64,000 bases of DNA from Tetrahymena thermophila SB210 (GCF_000189635.1 NW_002476527.1:1-64000); one strand, 5' to 3'. Positions 1 to 14,125 are shown, numbered from the stretch's first letter. Program-made: numbers and translations. Notes: generated from the letters alone by a model not told the origin.

Positions 1-1473
1 GAAAAATGTGGAGAATATTCTAAATTATGGTTTTACTAAATTTTAAAAATAATAATTTTAGAACTTTATTTCATTTATGTTTTAGGAGTTTTCATCAAAA
101 AATTTAAATACACACAAACATGTTACTATCTTAGAATATTAAAGATCCTTCCTATTAGCAGCAATAGCATATAGGACTACTCTGGATTCTATATAAAAAT
201 TATTCTTAACTATTATTAATTATCTACCCTATTGATAGCATAGCCCAAGATTATTTCAATTAATTTTAATTTATTTAATAACATATTTGGGTCTGGTGAC
301 GTTTAGGTCTCGTTAGGATTAGACTGTCTTATTAGTGAGAATACTATTAATAAGATAGGAAAGATATTATTTTATACTTAAATTTAATTTTTGGTTCCTG
401 TAGTAGCACTTGTACTTATTCCAATAACTCTACATTATTATAAAGATTTTACCAAAGAAAAGCTAAGACCATACCACGGTTATTTACTTTTTCATATAGT
501 TTTTATATTTTTCTAAATTAGCTAGATATCCTATTTTACAAAAGCACTTACTTGTAAACAAGTAGGAAATTAACTTTACAACCCAATAGACTTATAAATT
601 GACTGTTATGACCTTGATGTAGTTAAATATTTATACCCTTTCTCAGTGATTGTATTAAGTTTTTGGACTCTCCTTCCATTAGCATTTCTTAGGTTGTTAA
701 ATTTAAGAAAGAAAAAATTAGATTAATGTTTGAATAAATATAAGTATGGTTATTATTACGGAGAACTAAAGCATCAACATTACTACTGGGAATTTGTTAG
801 AATTTACTTGAAAATTGCTATAATTTATATATAAATCCTATTATAAAATAATAACTAGATTGTTGCCACCCTTACAATTACAATTCTTTTAGGCTGTTAC
901 ATTAAAATAGTATCACAAAGTAATCCTTTTATTTCGAATAACATACAGAAATGTGAAATAGCAGCTCTCTCTTTTATTATTTTAAAAATGTATATATAGT
1001 TGGTATAAATATAAAATCTACAAATCTAAATCTATACTGAAATAGCTCAAATCATCATAGATTATTTATTCTTTTTTTGTTTCTTAATGATTGTGATAGG
1101 AATTATGATTTTCAACTCTTAGAATAAAGTTGTAATTTGTATTAAAAACTAGCTTTTAAAAATTATGCCTTCGAAGTTCAAATCGTTAGTTAATGCTAAT
1201 AAAGTTTCATTTTAAGCTTATTTGAAATGGAAATAAGTTTATAAGAAAATAAAATAAAATTATAAATTCTTGACAAAATTAAAAAATTATAAAATAATGT
1301 AATAAAAATAAACCAAATAAATAAAAACTAATTTAAAGATATTAAATTAACAAAAAATTAATAATCAATAAGTTTTATTTTAAAATTAAGTATTAAAAAA
1401 TGAAGATTGTTATATCTCATTTACAAAGCCTTAAGGTATGGAGTCTCGCCAAGCATTCATATAAGAAAATTGA
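1..1473 (+). CDS. 3' fragment of giant multi-pass surface protein (copy 0, cut by window edge)
   Basis: The open frame begins at base 1 (frame 1) and runs 490 codons to TGA at 1471-1473, reading TAA/TAG as Gln. It holds only the end of the protein: the last Cys pair of the stalk (EKCGEYSK), the membrane domain with eight or nine hydrophobic helices (first at about residues 13-33, last at about 350-370), and a Lys/Gln-rich tail. The tail ends in the motif FTKPQGMESRQAF found in the other B copies. It is almost identical to the end of gene 2 (24250-25724), including the downstream spacer, so it is the B gene preceding gene 1. The upstream part lies outside the window. Likely a plasma-membrane protein; function unknown. 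The family assignment is firm because four B-type tails can be compared. Confidence 0.88.
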
Positions 1474-4252
1474 TATATTTTATTTAGTGTTAAGAAATAC
1501 ATATATGTATATAATGTATTTCAATATTTCTAAAATTTTTTGTTTGATTATATACCATATCTAAATACTATTTTTTTATACATTTTCTTTTAAAAAATTA
1601 ATAGGTCAGTCTGTCTTTTGACCTCAAAAAATTATGATATTATATATAATTATTTTAAAGTTTTATTAAACAAATTTTAGTAGAAATATGTATGAGAGTA
1701 AAGTTATTCTTAATCACTTTAACTTTAGAAAGATAAAGAAAAGAAAATATATGTCTTTCCTAAATAAATTTAAAGGTTATTAAATGTCAATGAACCTAAT
1801 TTATTCAACACATATAATGCGATTAGCTCACTTGAATATGATTTGGAAAAGAAAATATCAATTATCTCTAGACCAAACTATTAAAAATAAACCGTTATTA
1901 ATAATATTAGAAATTAATATATATATTATATATTTCAAGTAGGAAAAAAGACAAAAGAAAAGATTGATTGTTAATAGTATTTTCTTCTGTTAGAATATTT
2001 AATAAATAGTAAATTTTGAATATTTAAGATATAGACGAATGTATACTTTTATTTTGGTTAGTATCAATATAAAAGAATTAGATGAATACAAATAGCAAAT
2101 TATTAATTAATATTATTAGGTATTAAATTTATGAGAAAGTAAATTTGTTTGGTTGAGAGTTATTAAAAAGCAAAGTTATTTTGAAATATTTATAAAAAGA
2201 TATTAATTAGATAGAACTAAAAGGATCTAACAGTCCAAACAATTATACAAATTATAAAAGATACGTGTGTTATATTAAATTTGATGTAAAATAATTAATA
2301 TATTTATTTATTAGCCATACATTTAATTTTGATGAAATATGTATTTTAGATATTAAACTAATAACTATTAAAATAATAGAAGTTATAATGTAAATATTAT
2401 TTCTATTATTCGACTTTAATCTTGTTGAAAAATACACTTTTTGTATTCTTAGATTAGCTGTTGATAGGTAATCTATTAATTGACTGAGTAAGAAATTTTT
2501 AAAGTCTTATCTAATTACTAATTTTTGCGGTTATATCTTTTTAATAACTGTACTTTTCTTTGTCACAATTTCTTTGATGATCAAATTAAAAATTGACTTT
2601 CGATTCAAATCAAATTGATGGGTAATAATAATATCTAAAACCAATTAAAAATTCTTGCGTACTCAATCAAATTTAGGATTTTACTTTCTTTATAACCATA
2701 ATAAAAAGATATTGTAATAAATCCCTGCATATAGTATTAATATAAGAACCTCTTAACTTAAAACATTTTATAATTAACATTTAAACTCAGAATCTTAAAT
2801 AAAAATACTGAATGAACAGTAAAATCTTTAGATTTTGATTTATTGCGTTTTTTAGTTTAGATTTATGAAAAAGTAAAGTTGCCTTGATATGTTTATGAAA
2901 ATAGATTTCAATAGCAAGCTAAATACCAAATTAGCTAAAAATACTTCACAAAATAAAGTTAGATACTAATTACTATTTAAATAAATTAATAAATAACTAA
3001 GAGTGTTGATTTGTGGCAAATAAAGTTTTGATCAACTTAATAACTGAAAGATTAATATAATTTGAATCGAAATAATAGATCTTACTAATAGTTAAAATAG
3101 ATAATTATAAAGCTAATCAAGAGGGTTTATATTTTATGGTAAATATTATGATATAAATTTAATCTGTTTTTAGATATTCCTCGGCTCATATTTAGCATTT
3201 TTTTTCAAATTTAATCATCCTCCTTCTTTGTTTGCATTAAACGTTTAGGTCTTTGTTCATATATATTTGTTCAGAGAATAGTACAACCAAGGAAGTGATA
3301 AATAACTAATTAAATTTAGTAAAAAAGCTCTTTTATTCTAACTAAACAATTAATACTTACAGCTTACTAAATATTAATTATTTTCCTTCTCTTTTAATAT
3401 ATAAAAATCAGAACTTTTTAGACTTTATTTAAATTAATTACAAAATCATATTCATGAATAATATATCTAAGAATTAATAAGTAATTTGAGATTGTTACCC
3501 AGATTTAAGATTTTCCTATTACTAATTAAAATAAAATTTACTCCTTTCACACATTATAAGCAAACTCTAAAAATCAATAAAAATTTCCCATTTAGCTTGC
3601 TTATAGTTAATATATAAAATTATTAATCAAACTCTCTATGAGACAGCAATGGGTGAAGGCCATTTAAAAATGATGATTTATTTATCTATAGTCTATATGT
3701 TAATATGTTCAATCCATCTCAATTGAAAAAAAATGTTTTTATTTATATTTTTATAGTGAAATTTTTTTAATATTTAACGCATTTTAATTCTTTAACTCTG
3801 TAAGCTTCTTAGAATAGAAAAAGAACTAACCAAAATTCTTAGTGAATATGAATGATGATTTAAAAAATGAAATGCAGTTACAATTTTAATTAATAGTATA
3901 TAGCTTGTAATTTCATATGTATCTATAAAAACATACTTTTATCTCTAAATTTCTTATTTTTTAAACTCGAAAGAAAGAGCATATTTTATATTTTAAATAG
4001 CTTTTATTTATTGCTAATCTGATTAAATAACTATTTATTATTTGTTCCAGAATAATTTGTTAAATAAATATCATCATTAAAAATTGATGAAAGTTCAACC
4101 TTAATTAAAAGTCTTCTAAATATAATATAAGAATGATATTCTTAAATGTTATTTTTGAGTGCTTAAATTCATAAGTTTTTGGTTTGCAATAATAATAATT
4201 AATTATAAAAATAAATTTTTGTTATAAAAAAAAGAAAGAATTTTACCTATAA
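1474..4252. other. A-type spacer, no gene seen
   Basis: These 2.8 kb are very AT-rich with frequent TGA/TCA in all frames and no coherent peptide. The stretch matches 25725-28691 almost throughout, as expected if both arose with the A+B unit. Near 1575 it lacks about 190 bases that are present at roughly 25822-26010. Related sequence also follows genes 4 and 5, so this is probably a deletion here. The last 30-40 bases before the ATG are purine-rich (AAAAAAAGAAAGAA, then CCTATAA) and are shared in outline by all five starts, so they are the best candidate leader or promoter-proximal element. Confidence 0.7.
4219..4252 (+). promoter_or_regulatory. Conserved purine-rich leader before the ATG
   Basis: A run of A with GAAAG, followed by CTATAA or similar, sits directly before the start codon here and again before 16915, 28692, 42520 and 54179. 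It survives in both A and B types although the spacers further upstream have diverged. It may be a 5' UTR or start-context element; no transcription start can be read from sequence alone. Confidence 0.35.
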
Positions 4253-7200
4253 ATGATCATTAAATAGATTATTGTCAATGCCATTTTGTTTTTAGTAGTT
4301 TAACTGAAAGCAAAAGAACTATGTACAGAGATAGAAGGATGTCTAAATTGTATCGATAGCAGTAATAAAAAAAATTAATGCATCTAATGCGATAAGGATT
4401 ACTTGTTGGATTCTAAAAATAATCTATGTATTTATACTAAATGCTATAATTATTAGTTTTATGATAAGAATTAATATGATGGTACTTAAGATAGTGGTTG
4501 CGTTGCTATCTGTAACTCTTCTACCTAATAAGATGATAAGGCAAACTTGTGCAAAAAATAATAAAAATGTAATATGTCAAAATTATCATAGTAAGTCATT
4601 CAAGAAGATTAAATGATAATTGACTTTTTTGTTTATCAAAATGATTATTATGTGGCTTAAAAAGAAGGATATTTGTTTCTTTATAATAGAACTGATATCT
4701 CTCTTATTAAAAGCATATAATTCTAAACTAATGACCTTTTCGTGTTTCACTTAAACGGTATAATTTTCACAAGAAGTGCTGATTATTTATCTGTATGGGA
4801 TATAAAGAACGACTCAAAAAAATCAATATAGAGCTAAGATATGATCTTTTTTAATTATTTTACTTCAATTTAAAATAGCTATTGCTTAGCTTACAACTAT
4901 TAAATTGAATTTTAGGTATTTTATGATCAATCTAATTAAGTAATTTCTTTTTCTAATCCTTTTAAAATAAACTTAATAGCCAAGGAAATTAAATTTATTG
5001 ACAGATACGTTTTTATCTACGATTTAAGTAAAATCTATACTTATTTAATAGTAATAAATTAAGAGGTTAATGGTGGCTTAAAACTATAGATAGAAATCAG
5101 TTATTTAATTTAAGATATCTAATAAAGTGGTATTTTTAATGTTCACGCATCATATTAGAACGGAATATACATTTCATGTTTGGATAATTCAATAATAAAA
5201 ATCGATTTAAATAATTAATTATCTAGTAACATAGATCTATATTATTAATATGATGAAAGAATACAAAAAAGTAAAATATTTTAAGCTTTAGATACTGATT
5301 TGAACGAATACATATTAACTTAAACTAATTTTAAATTTATTTATACTAATTTATTAACAAAATATCCTAAGTAAATAACTCTTGAAAGTAATAAAATAGC
5401 AGATTTTGAGATTTTCAATTTATGGGGAAATGAAAATTGTATCATAATACTTAACAATTAAGCAGAAATATAATTTTATTATTTAGATTAATTTTAAAAC
5501 TTAGTTTTATCAAAGCAAAATTATATGTTAAACTATGACGCGAAAAGTCTGTATAAAATAAAATACAAAAATCAAAGCTCTACCAATAAAGAATTTGCTT
5601 ATGAAATGGCTATTTTAAACTCTGATTCAGTTTAAATACTTAAATAATGTATTCTATAATAATAAGAAACTAAGCTAATATAACTTTAAGTAATTTCAAA
5701 TTTTTATTCATTTTTTCCTGCCACATACCAATTTGATAAATAAGATTAAATGGGTTTCTAAAAATAAATTATAAGCTACTATCCATCTCTTATTGTCAAT
5801 ATAAGAATGTAAAAACAAATCTCAATTTACGATATATCAAATGAGAATAGCCCCAAATTATAAAAATAAATAAAATTAAAAGGTGATATAAATACCATTA
5901 AAAAAATGAGCCATAATAAGTTAATTGCTTAAAACTCAGAAAAAATTATAATTATAGATGTTTATACAAAAAAAATATAAGAGATAATATGCTAGTCATG
6001 CATATTTGACACTAACAGTGATAAATTCATAGTTTATTAATAAGGCTAGGTAAGACTTTATTCTTCAGAACTGGAATTGTTACTAATGGACACATTACAA
6101 TTTTTTTCTGAATATGAAATCTATTTTATTTAGGATTTAAAATTTATTTTATCAAGAAACTTGTATTAAATAAATTTATAGGCGAAGAAAATTGAGTTAT
6201 TAAATAATATGGGATTTTATTTTAAAATTTTTTTTTTTATAAAAACATTTTCTACTTTACTTTTGAAGATGAAATTAATAATAAGTTTACTTTAGAATAA
6301 ATGCTAATTAAAGATTTTTCCAATTATAATTTTTATATTTACAGCTCAAATTTATCTTTGATTTATTAGATAAATTCATTACCAATAAAATACATTAGTT
6401 TTTTTGATCGAGTTATGAATGAAGATAATATTTATGTTATATAAGGAGAAGAAGGTTTTGTTATAATAGACGTCTCATAAAATACTTAAACTTTTTTCAA
6501 ATCCAAGTATAAAGTTGATAGACTTATAAAAAAAGTAAATTTAAAGAACTAAGCATATTATTCTACCTATATATTTGATAAATTATCATTTTATGAATAC
6601 TTTATTGACCTTTAAAAATAATAAATTTCAATAAGTGGAATAGACTATTATTATTAACCTGAAAAAATTTCATAAGTTTCTAAACCACTTTAAAGTTTTA
6701 ATAACTATTACAATACATCAGTATATTACTTTTAAAGCGATGAATCCTTACTAAATTCAGCCTAAATTTAAAATAACAGATACTCTAAGCTTGAAATTGG
6801 TAGTGAGAGTGTATATACAATTTTTATAAGTACTAGATTTGAAAAATATTTTATTCAGGCAGGAAAATCATTGTTTTCTTAAGACTTATTCAATCATAAA
6901 ATTTAAAATATTTTTACTTCATAAATACACCGAGTTGGTTTTGATCTCTTTGATGAAATCTTAGTTATATAAGATGATTAAAATGTTTTTATTGTGAATT
7001 AATTAACTAACGAAAAATATACCTTTTAAGAAAGTATTGTTTCATATTTTTATGATTATGATTAAAAACTTCTTTATATAATTGGAACGGACATTAATAT
7101 TAATGCTATTGATGCCTAGTTTAAATAGTACAAGTTTTTCTAGGGGCTTAAATATGATTATTTTTATGGATGCTAAAATTATTAACAAAAAATAATATGT

Positions 7201-10200
7201 ACACTTTACAATAATAATAACTACAATCTTTTAGTTTTTGATAAATTAAAAAAAAATTATATTCAATTTAAGATTTAATTTTATAATAGTCACATATTAG
7301 TTGATGAAATAAATTAAAACATTTTTGTTTTTAGTAGAAATATTTACATTTAAATTTATAATTATGATGGAAATTAGGTTAAAAAAATTGAAGAAAATGT
7401 AGAAATGTGCAAACTTTATTCATAAATCTATTTTTGTTGGTTCGGCCCTTGTAAATAAATTAATATATTTTTAACTTAAGTTATATTTCGAAACCCTTAC
7501 AAATATCTCTTTAAATTTGTTAGTAATTCATTCCGTTTATGCCTAAAAACATCAATAATAAAAGTTATTAAATAAGAATTTAATAGATTATACAACACTT
7601 TTGTGTGATAGATATCTAGCTAAATTACTAACTAATTTATACAAAGAAATATTTCAAAAAAAATTTTTTTTTTGATATAATTAATGATTTAATATAAGTT
7701 TCTTTATTCAATTGTTGATTTTTTTTTAATAACATTTATTTAACCTTATAAAATTTAATTTAATTTAAAAATTAGATGTATTCTTAATAGACCGTGGAAA
7801 TTTTAATGTTAACAAAATTAATCTTTCAAATGGTTCTTTAATTATTGCTTAATTATGTTACATTGATTAGCTAAATTACATAGTATTTAACCCATATGAT
7901 AACACAGAGTAATTATTCTTATATGACATTTCTATTTAAAAAGTTATTAAAAATTTTTCTACAAATTAATAACAAATTGTTCAAGTAATATATATTGAAA
8001 GCTTTATCAGGTATATAATGTTTTTAGATATATAAGGAACATTATTTTTATCATCCTTAGATCCTAAACTTTAATATCAGAGCCTTGTTGGAATTAGTGA
8101 ACTTGCTGATATGTAAGAAGAAGTCAGATATTTTTAATACTATAGTAGCACAAACGATGTCTTTATTTTTTGTGAATAATCTACATACAAAATTGATTTT
8201 AATATTTTGGGAAATTAGTATGAGCCTATACTTAATGAGCCGTAAAGTTTGTTTGCTTAAATATCTATTAATAACATACAGACTGATTATCTTATAGTAC
8301 ATAAAAATAATATACTCTAAAGATATACTTAATACAAAATAAAATTTGAATAGGCTTTTAACTAAGAATCCTAAATAAGAGAAATAAAATACAATCAAAG
8401 TAGTGATGTCCTCATACTTGGTTTATCAGATTTTATTTTATTCTATTAATAATATTAATAAACTAAAAAAAATAATCTAAATTTTAATATTTAAAAGCTT
8501 GAAGTTGTTTAATTTTAGTAATTTATAACAGATAATGTTATTATTTGTAATTCAGAAATTTTACATTTAAATATTGAAAAAGGAAGTATTATCAAAGAGA
8601 TTTAATTTAATTCAACATAATTTGTGACTTCATTTACATTTAATAACAATAAGGATTTAATTTTGATAGGATTTAATGATGGTCAAATACTTTAGTATAA
8701 CTTAATTAGTTAAATATATTATTTATATAACACAACTTAATAGGGTAAAGTATAAGCTTCAATAATTAAAATTTAGCTAATAGAAATCTCAGAAAAATTA
8801 AATTATGTATATACTATTTCAAATGGAGCTTTTCTTCTTAAAATTGACACAATAAATATAAATATTATTTCATAAACAGACTTAAGACCTCTAGTTAACG
8901 AAGATCCTCAAGCTAAGTTAGCTCATTTTTTGATTGATTTAACTTATCAAAGGTATATCTTTAGTTTTATTGGATAGAAAATAGCTTATGTTTGGAATTA
9001 CTCTAATAATTAATAAGAAGCAAAATTATTTTTACCTAAAATAAAAATGAATGCCTTAAACATAGAATAAAAATTTCTCTTTGCCTAGTTTTCATATTAA
9101 ATAAGTATCTTTTTCCTTGACGCTAAAATTGAGTTATTTACTGTAATTCAAAAAGATTTTATTACAGACAGGATAAATTTCTATAAATTAATTACAAAAA
9201 ATGTTATAGCTATTTTTTTCGTTGATAAATTAGAGCTCTTCATATTTAATGGAACTAAATTTAATATGGTAGTTCAGTAAAGATATATTTATCCTCAAAT
9301 GCTAAGCTATAAATTTGATCCTTAAAGTAATTTACTAAATATAATAGGACTGCATAAAACTGGAGTTTTTGAAAATAACTACAATATAGATATTTATGAT
9401 AAACAATCAATATAAGGATGCTCTGCTTTGATTTCAACTTAAGACTATTAATTTATTAAATAAGAAATTGCTTCAGTTTCTCCCAAATAAGTTTAGATCT
9501 ATTCAGTAAATGGAATTTCTTTAATAGATTAACAAAATTGGTAAAGTTAAATCTATTTATAAATCTCTAGCTCTAAAATATCAAATGTTTTTCAATAAAT
9601 TTCTGAACTTAAAAATAATTAATTTATATTATCGCCTTACAAAATATAAGATAATAGCATAGCTCTTTAAAATGATACCTTTTAAAACCTTGGCCAAGAA
9701 ATTCTACAGCTTAATAATTTCAATTTCGACTTTTAAAATAATAGAAATTTATTTATCAACATCACTCAAAATACATTTACCAAACAAATTATCTTTTAGA
9801 ATATAACAATCAGTTTAAAGTCATTTGGTACCAACCAAATATATATTTCAAACATAGAAAAAGTAGTCTTCTAAGATATCAAAATATCTTATCTTGACCT
9901 ATCAATATAAAATGATTTAAATTCTTTGATCTTTTTCTATAATGTGTCACAAGTATTTATTTACAATCTTGATGTCTCATACAATCGTTTTTAATAGATT
10001 TCTTAGTTCCCAATATTTTAATTTTAATTAATAAAAAATATTCTCATAAAAGGAGTAAATGCAACAAATAACATTAATCTAATTAGTTTAATGAGTTTTT
10101 CTCAAATCCAAAATTTAACAATCATAAATTTAAAAATAAATGATAATATTTAAAACAATTAAATTGACTAAATTAATGGAATCATATCCTTTTATGGTTG

Positions 10201-13129
10201 TTAAAATACAACGATTGTTAACTGCTTATTTTAATCTAATAATCAACTTCTTCTTATTTATACTACAAAATAATATATTTTTGAAAAACAAAAAGTAGAA
10301 TTAGAAGATGATGAATTGCTTTTTCAAAATTTTACTGTAAAAAAAAATCAATTTTTGAAGAGTAAAATCATGCTCATTTAAAGCTCATTTGTTTCATTTA
10401 ATAATTTTACATCAAGTGATAATGAAGGTAATCTTTTTCTTGGGTAATCTTAAACAGTTTTAATATAAAAAAGCAATTTTAATGCTAATAAAGCATAAAA
10501 TGGAGGAGCTATTTAATTTTTAGCTATTCAGACAAAAATATAATTTTAAGAATCTAAATTTTAACAAAACTCTGCTTTGAGCAGTGGAGGGGCTCTTCAC
10601 TTTGAAAATATAAATAAATGTTAAGTAATATTTGATAGGGCTACAATCATTTAATTCAATAGAGCCTTGATTGGAGGAGGATTAAGGATTGTTTAGACTG
10701 ATTAAAATAAACTATAATTACCTCTTTTCTTCCCATTTTCAGATAATGTGCTTGAAAATATAGCAGAAATATACGGAAACGATAGTGCATCATATCTCTA
10801 AAATATCATCATTAAAAATAACAATTAAATTAATGAATATTCATTTGCATTTTACAAAAATTTAATAAATGCCCCAAATAATTTTTAGAATGAATATTAA
10901 AGACATGCTGAAATAAAATAATTTAGAAGTGGAGGTCTTATTGATTTCAGAATATATATTGTTGATGAGTAAAATAGATATTTAAGCTTCTCAAAAGATA
11001 AGCTAAAATAAGGCAATTATTCAGAAGATATAGACCTCGAGCTAAGAAATTTATAAATTTCAATTAATTAACTAGATTCTAATAAAAACTTAATAAATGG
11101 ATAGCAAATTATTGATTTTAATCAATATGATTCTGTAGATTAAACATTCTCATTAAACGATTTGCAAATACTAGGGCTTCTTAAATCAGTTCAATATTTT
11201 TCTATAAATTCAACAATTTATAGAAACTCTGTTAATAAATTACCAGTTCTTTTATCAATAGAATTCAGAAATTGCTAAATAGGGGAGATAATTCAAAATA
11301 TAAATGCCTTGCAAATATGTAATCAGTGCTTGAATGGTACTTACCAGCTGAGTGACCCATAAACACTTTATCAATAATCTTTAAAAGAAAAGAAAGATAA
11401 TAATCGATGCTTAAATTGTCCTGAGTCTGCATTAATGTGCTAAGGAAGTACTATAAAATTAAAAAATGGATACTGGAGGAAAAGCAATATTACAGATGAG
11501 ATTATAGCATGTAATTCAATGATAAACTCATGCTAAGCTGAAAATCCTAATAGCATTAATTACTGCTCAGAAGGTTACATAGGCCCTGTTTGCGAGTAAT
11601 GTGATATTTTAGGTGATGTATGGAAAGGCTCTCGCTATTCAGAGTTTCTTTCAAAAGGAATTTGTCAAACTTGTGGAGAGGATTCAAAATTATGGATTTA
11701 TTAAATTTTAAAAATAATAATTTTAGAACTTTATTTCATATATGTTTTAGGAGTTTTCATCTAAAAATTTAAATACTCATAAACTTGCTACTATCTGAGA
11801 ATATTGAAGATCCTACCAATTAGTAGTAATAGCATAAAGGACTACTCAGGATTCTATATTAAAATTATTCTTAACTATTATCAGTTATCTGCACTTTTAA
11901 TAGCATAACCTAAGGTGATTTCAATTCATCTTAATTGGCTTAATAACATAATTGGGTCTGGTGGTGTATAAGTTTCATTAGGATCAAGCTGTCTTGCTAG
12001 TGAAAAAACTATTAGATAGATAGGTACAATTCTCTTTTAGACTTAAATTTAATTTTTTGTACCTATAGTAGCACTTGCTCTTATTCCCATAACTCTATAT
12101 TATTATAAAGACTTTACGAAAGAATAGCTAAGACCATACCATGGTTATTTACTTTTTCATATAGTTTTTATATTTTTCTAAATTAGCTAGATATCATATT
12201 TTACAAAAGCACTTACTTGCAAACAAGTAGGAAATTAACTTTACAACCCAATAGACTTATAAGTTGACTGTTATGACCTTGATGTTGTTAAATATTTATA
12301 TCCTTTCTCTGTGATGGTATTAAGTTTTTGGACTCTCCTTCCATTAGTATTTCTGAGGCTGTTAAATTTAAGAAAGCAAAAATTAGATTAATGTTTGAAT
12401 AAATATAAGTATGGATATTATTATGGAGAACTAAAGCATCAGCATTACTATTGGGAATTTGTTAGAATTTATTTGAAAATTGCTATAATTTATATATAAA
12501 TCCTATTATAAAATAGTAACTAGATTGTTGCTACCCTTACAATTACAATTCTTTTAAGCTATTACATTAAAATAATATCACAAAATAATCCTTTTATTTC
12601 AAATAACATACAGAAATGTGAAATAGCAGCTCTCTCTTTTATTATTTTAAAAATGTATATATAGTTGGTATAAATATAAAATCTACAAATTTAAATCTAT
12701 ACTGAAGTAGCTCAAATCATCATAGATTATTTATTCTTTTTTTGTTTCTTAATGATTGTGATAGGAATTATGATTTGCAACTCGTAGAATAAATTTGTAA
12801 TTTTTATAAAAAACTAGCTGCTAAAATGTATGCCTTTGAAATTCAAATAATTAATTAATGCTGATAAGGTTTCATTTTAAGCTTATTTGAAATGGAAATA
12901 TGTGTATAAAAAAGTAAAAAAAAATAATTAATTCATGAAAACAATCAAGAAATATTAAAAAAATTAAGAGAAATAATTCAAATAAATAAAAACTAATTTA
13001 AAGATACTAAATTAGTCAAAAACCAATAAAAAGATAGCTTAATTTTAAAATTAAATATTAAATTAAGGAGATTGTTAAATCTTATTTACAAGGCTTTAAG
13101 GTTTGGAGTCTCATCAGGCATTCATATGA
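4253..13129 (+). CDS. Giant multi-domain surface protein, type A, copy 1 (one frame break)
   Basis: Exons 4253-7450 and 7776-13129, about 2,850 residues if the frame were continuous. It begins MIIKQIIVNAILFLVVQ, a typical signal peptide, followed by a Cys-rich head (CTEIEGCLNC, then CIQC) and a WD40-like region containing YLSVWDIKND near residue 180. Exon 2 carries a second repeat-rich region, the beta-helix motifs NGGAI and SSGGAL, the Cys-rich stalk ending GYIGPVCEQCD, eight or nine membrane helices and a tail ending FTRLQGLESHQAFI before TGA. Closest to gene 3. In the T run at 6228-6238 the frame slips by one relative to gene 3, so the upstream frame meets TGA at 6359-6361. Everything before and after reads cleanly, so this is either a recent lesion or an assembly error in a homopolymer. 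The exon 1 length modulo 3 differs from the other four copies by exactly this shift. Confidence 0.85.
7451..7775 (+). other. Phase-1 intron of gene 1
   Basis: The 325-base intron runs from GTAAATAAAT to AAAATTAG. The exon ends with one base of a codon (T) and the next exon supplies AT, then GTA TTC TTA ATA GAC. Genes 2-5 place the intron at the same codon. The type A intron is about 100-120 bases longer than type B. Confidence 0.82.
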
Positions 13130-13835
13130 GATATATTTTATTAAATAAGATAAAGTATTTTATGTAGTATGTAGAAATGGTTATATGTTAAGTAATTCAA
13201 TATTTATAAACATTTTTAGAAGTATCTACATCATTAATTGCTAAATTCAAGAATTAAAATATGATGAAGCAGATATTTTGATATTTTAATCTCTTAATTA
13301 GCTTTTATTTAAAATAATAAAAATAGACAAAAAATTTATAAAAATAGTAGCAAAAGAACTAATTTAAAATTATGTAATTTTATAATTTTTAACTATTGTC
13401 GAATAATTATTTTACCAGTAGGGAATATATATTTAATTGAATAACAAATATTTTTTTATAAATTAAAAGAAAATTTAAAATTAATAAAAAAACATATCTT
13501 AGCATCTTTCAAAATCTGAATAAACAAACAAAAAAAATTTAATTAAAGATTTTATTTTTTGATATATCTAAATTTTAATTTAAACGTTTAATCTTGAGTT
13601 AACACACATTTTATATTAATTAGAAGTTTAATTGAAGATTAATTGCAATATAAATAATTTAGATTTCTTTATCAAATCTTGGATTAAACATGTTTTATTT
13701 ATTTCTTTCTTCTAGAATATTAAAATATTTGATTTAAATTTTCTTTTATTTAATAAAGTAATATTTATTGTTCTACTGATTATTTATTTAGTACTAGCAA
13801 AATAATTATTGGACAATAGCTAAATTTATTTTTGA

Positions 13836-14125
13836 AAACCATTTTCATTTATCGTAGATGAAATTAAATTAAAATCTATAGCTATTGTAGAATTTAGAAA
13901 AAAACAATTGAAGAAAATTAATAATAACTTTTTCTTTATTAATAAAAATTATTTCTGTTCATACACAGTATGTAAATAAAGAAATAAAATTAATTAATTT
14001 TTAATTTAAATTGTATTTTTTAATTAATTCATACAAATTTCTCCATAAATTAGTTAGTTTTTCATTCCAAAATCATTGTTATTTATTCCTAAAAACATCA
14101 ATTATATAAATATGATATTATTTTA
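13836..14125 (+). pseudogene. Relic of the family's exon 1 end and intron
   Basis: The stretch AAATTAAAATCTATAGCTAT, then AAACAATTGAAG, TTATTTCTGTTCATA and TATGTAAATAAAGAAATAAA, follows in the same order the last 70-100 bases of exon 1 and the first 190 bases of the intron in genes 2-5 (compare 57290-57520). The intron landmark CCTAAAAACATCAATTAT is kept too. Coding sense is lost. The fragment points to a former gene copy, or a crossover scar, between genes 1 and 2. The same relic occurs at 38550-38960. Confidence 0.7.

Noticed and set aside
1474-4252. Hidden RNA gene in the A spacers
   Set aside because: I found no tRNA cloverleaf with a GTTCRANNC-like box or rRNA-like GC-rich block. High similarity between the two A spacers is explained by recent duplication.
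6180-6260. A small intron that would remove the frame slip in gene 1
   Set aside because: No convincing GTAAA...TAG pair fits, and gene 3 is continuous coding sequence across the same place.
8057-8398. Minus-strand open frame of 113 residues in the standard code, and similar short frames at 19630-19851, 51299-51523 and 56933-57124
   Set aside because: They overlap, wholly or at the 3' end, coding sequence of the + strand genes in the ciliate code. They are low-complexity peptides and are not kept open in the other gene copies.
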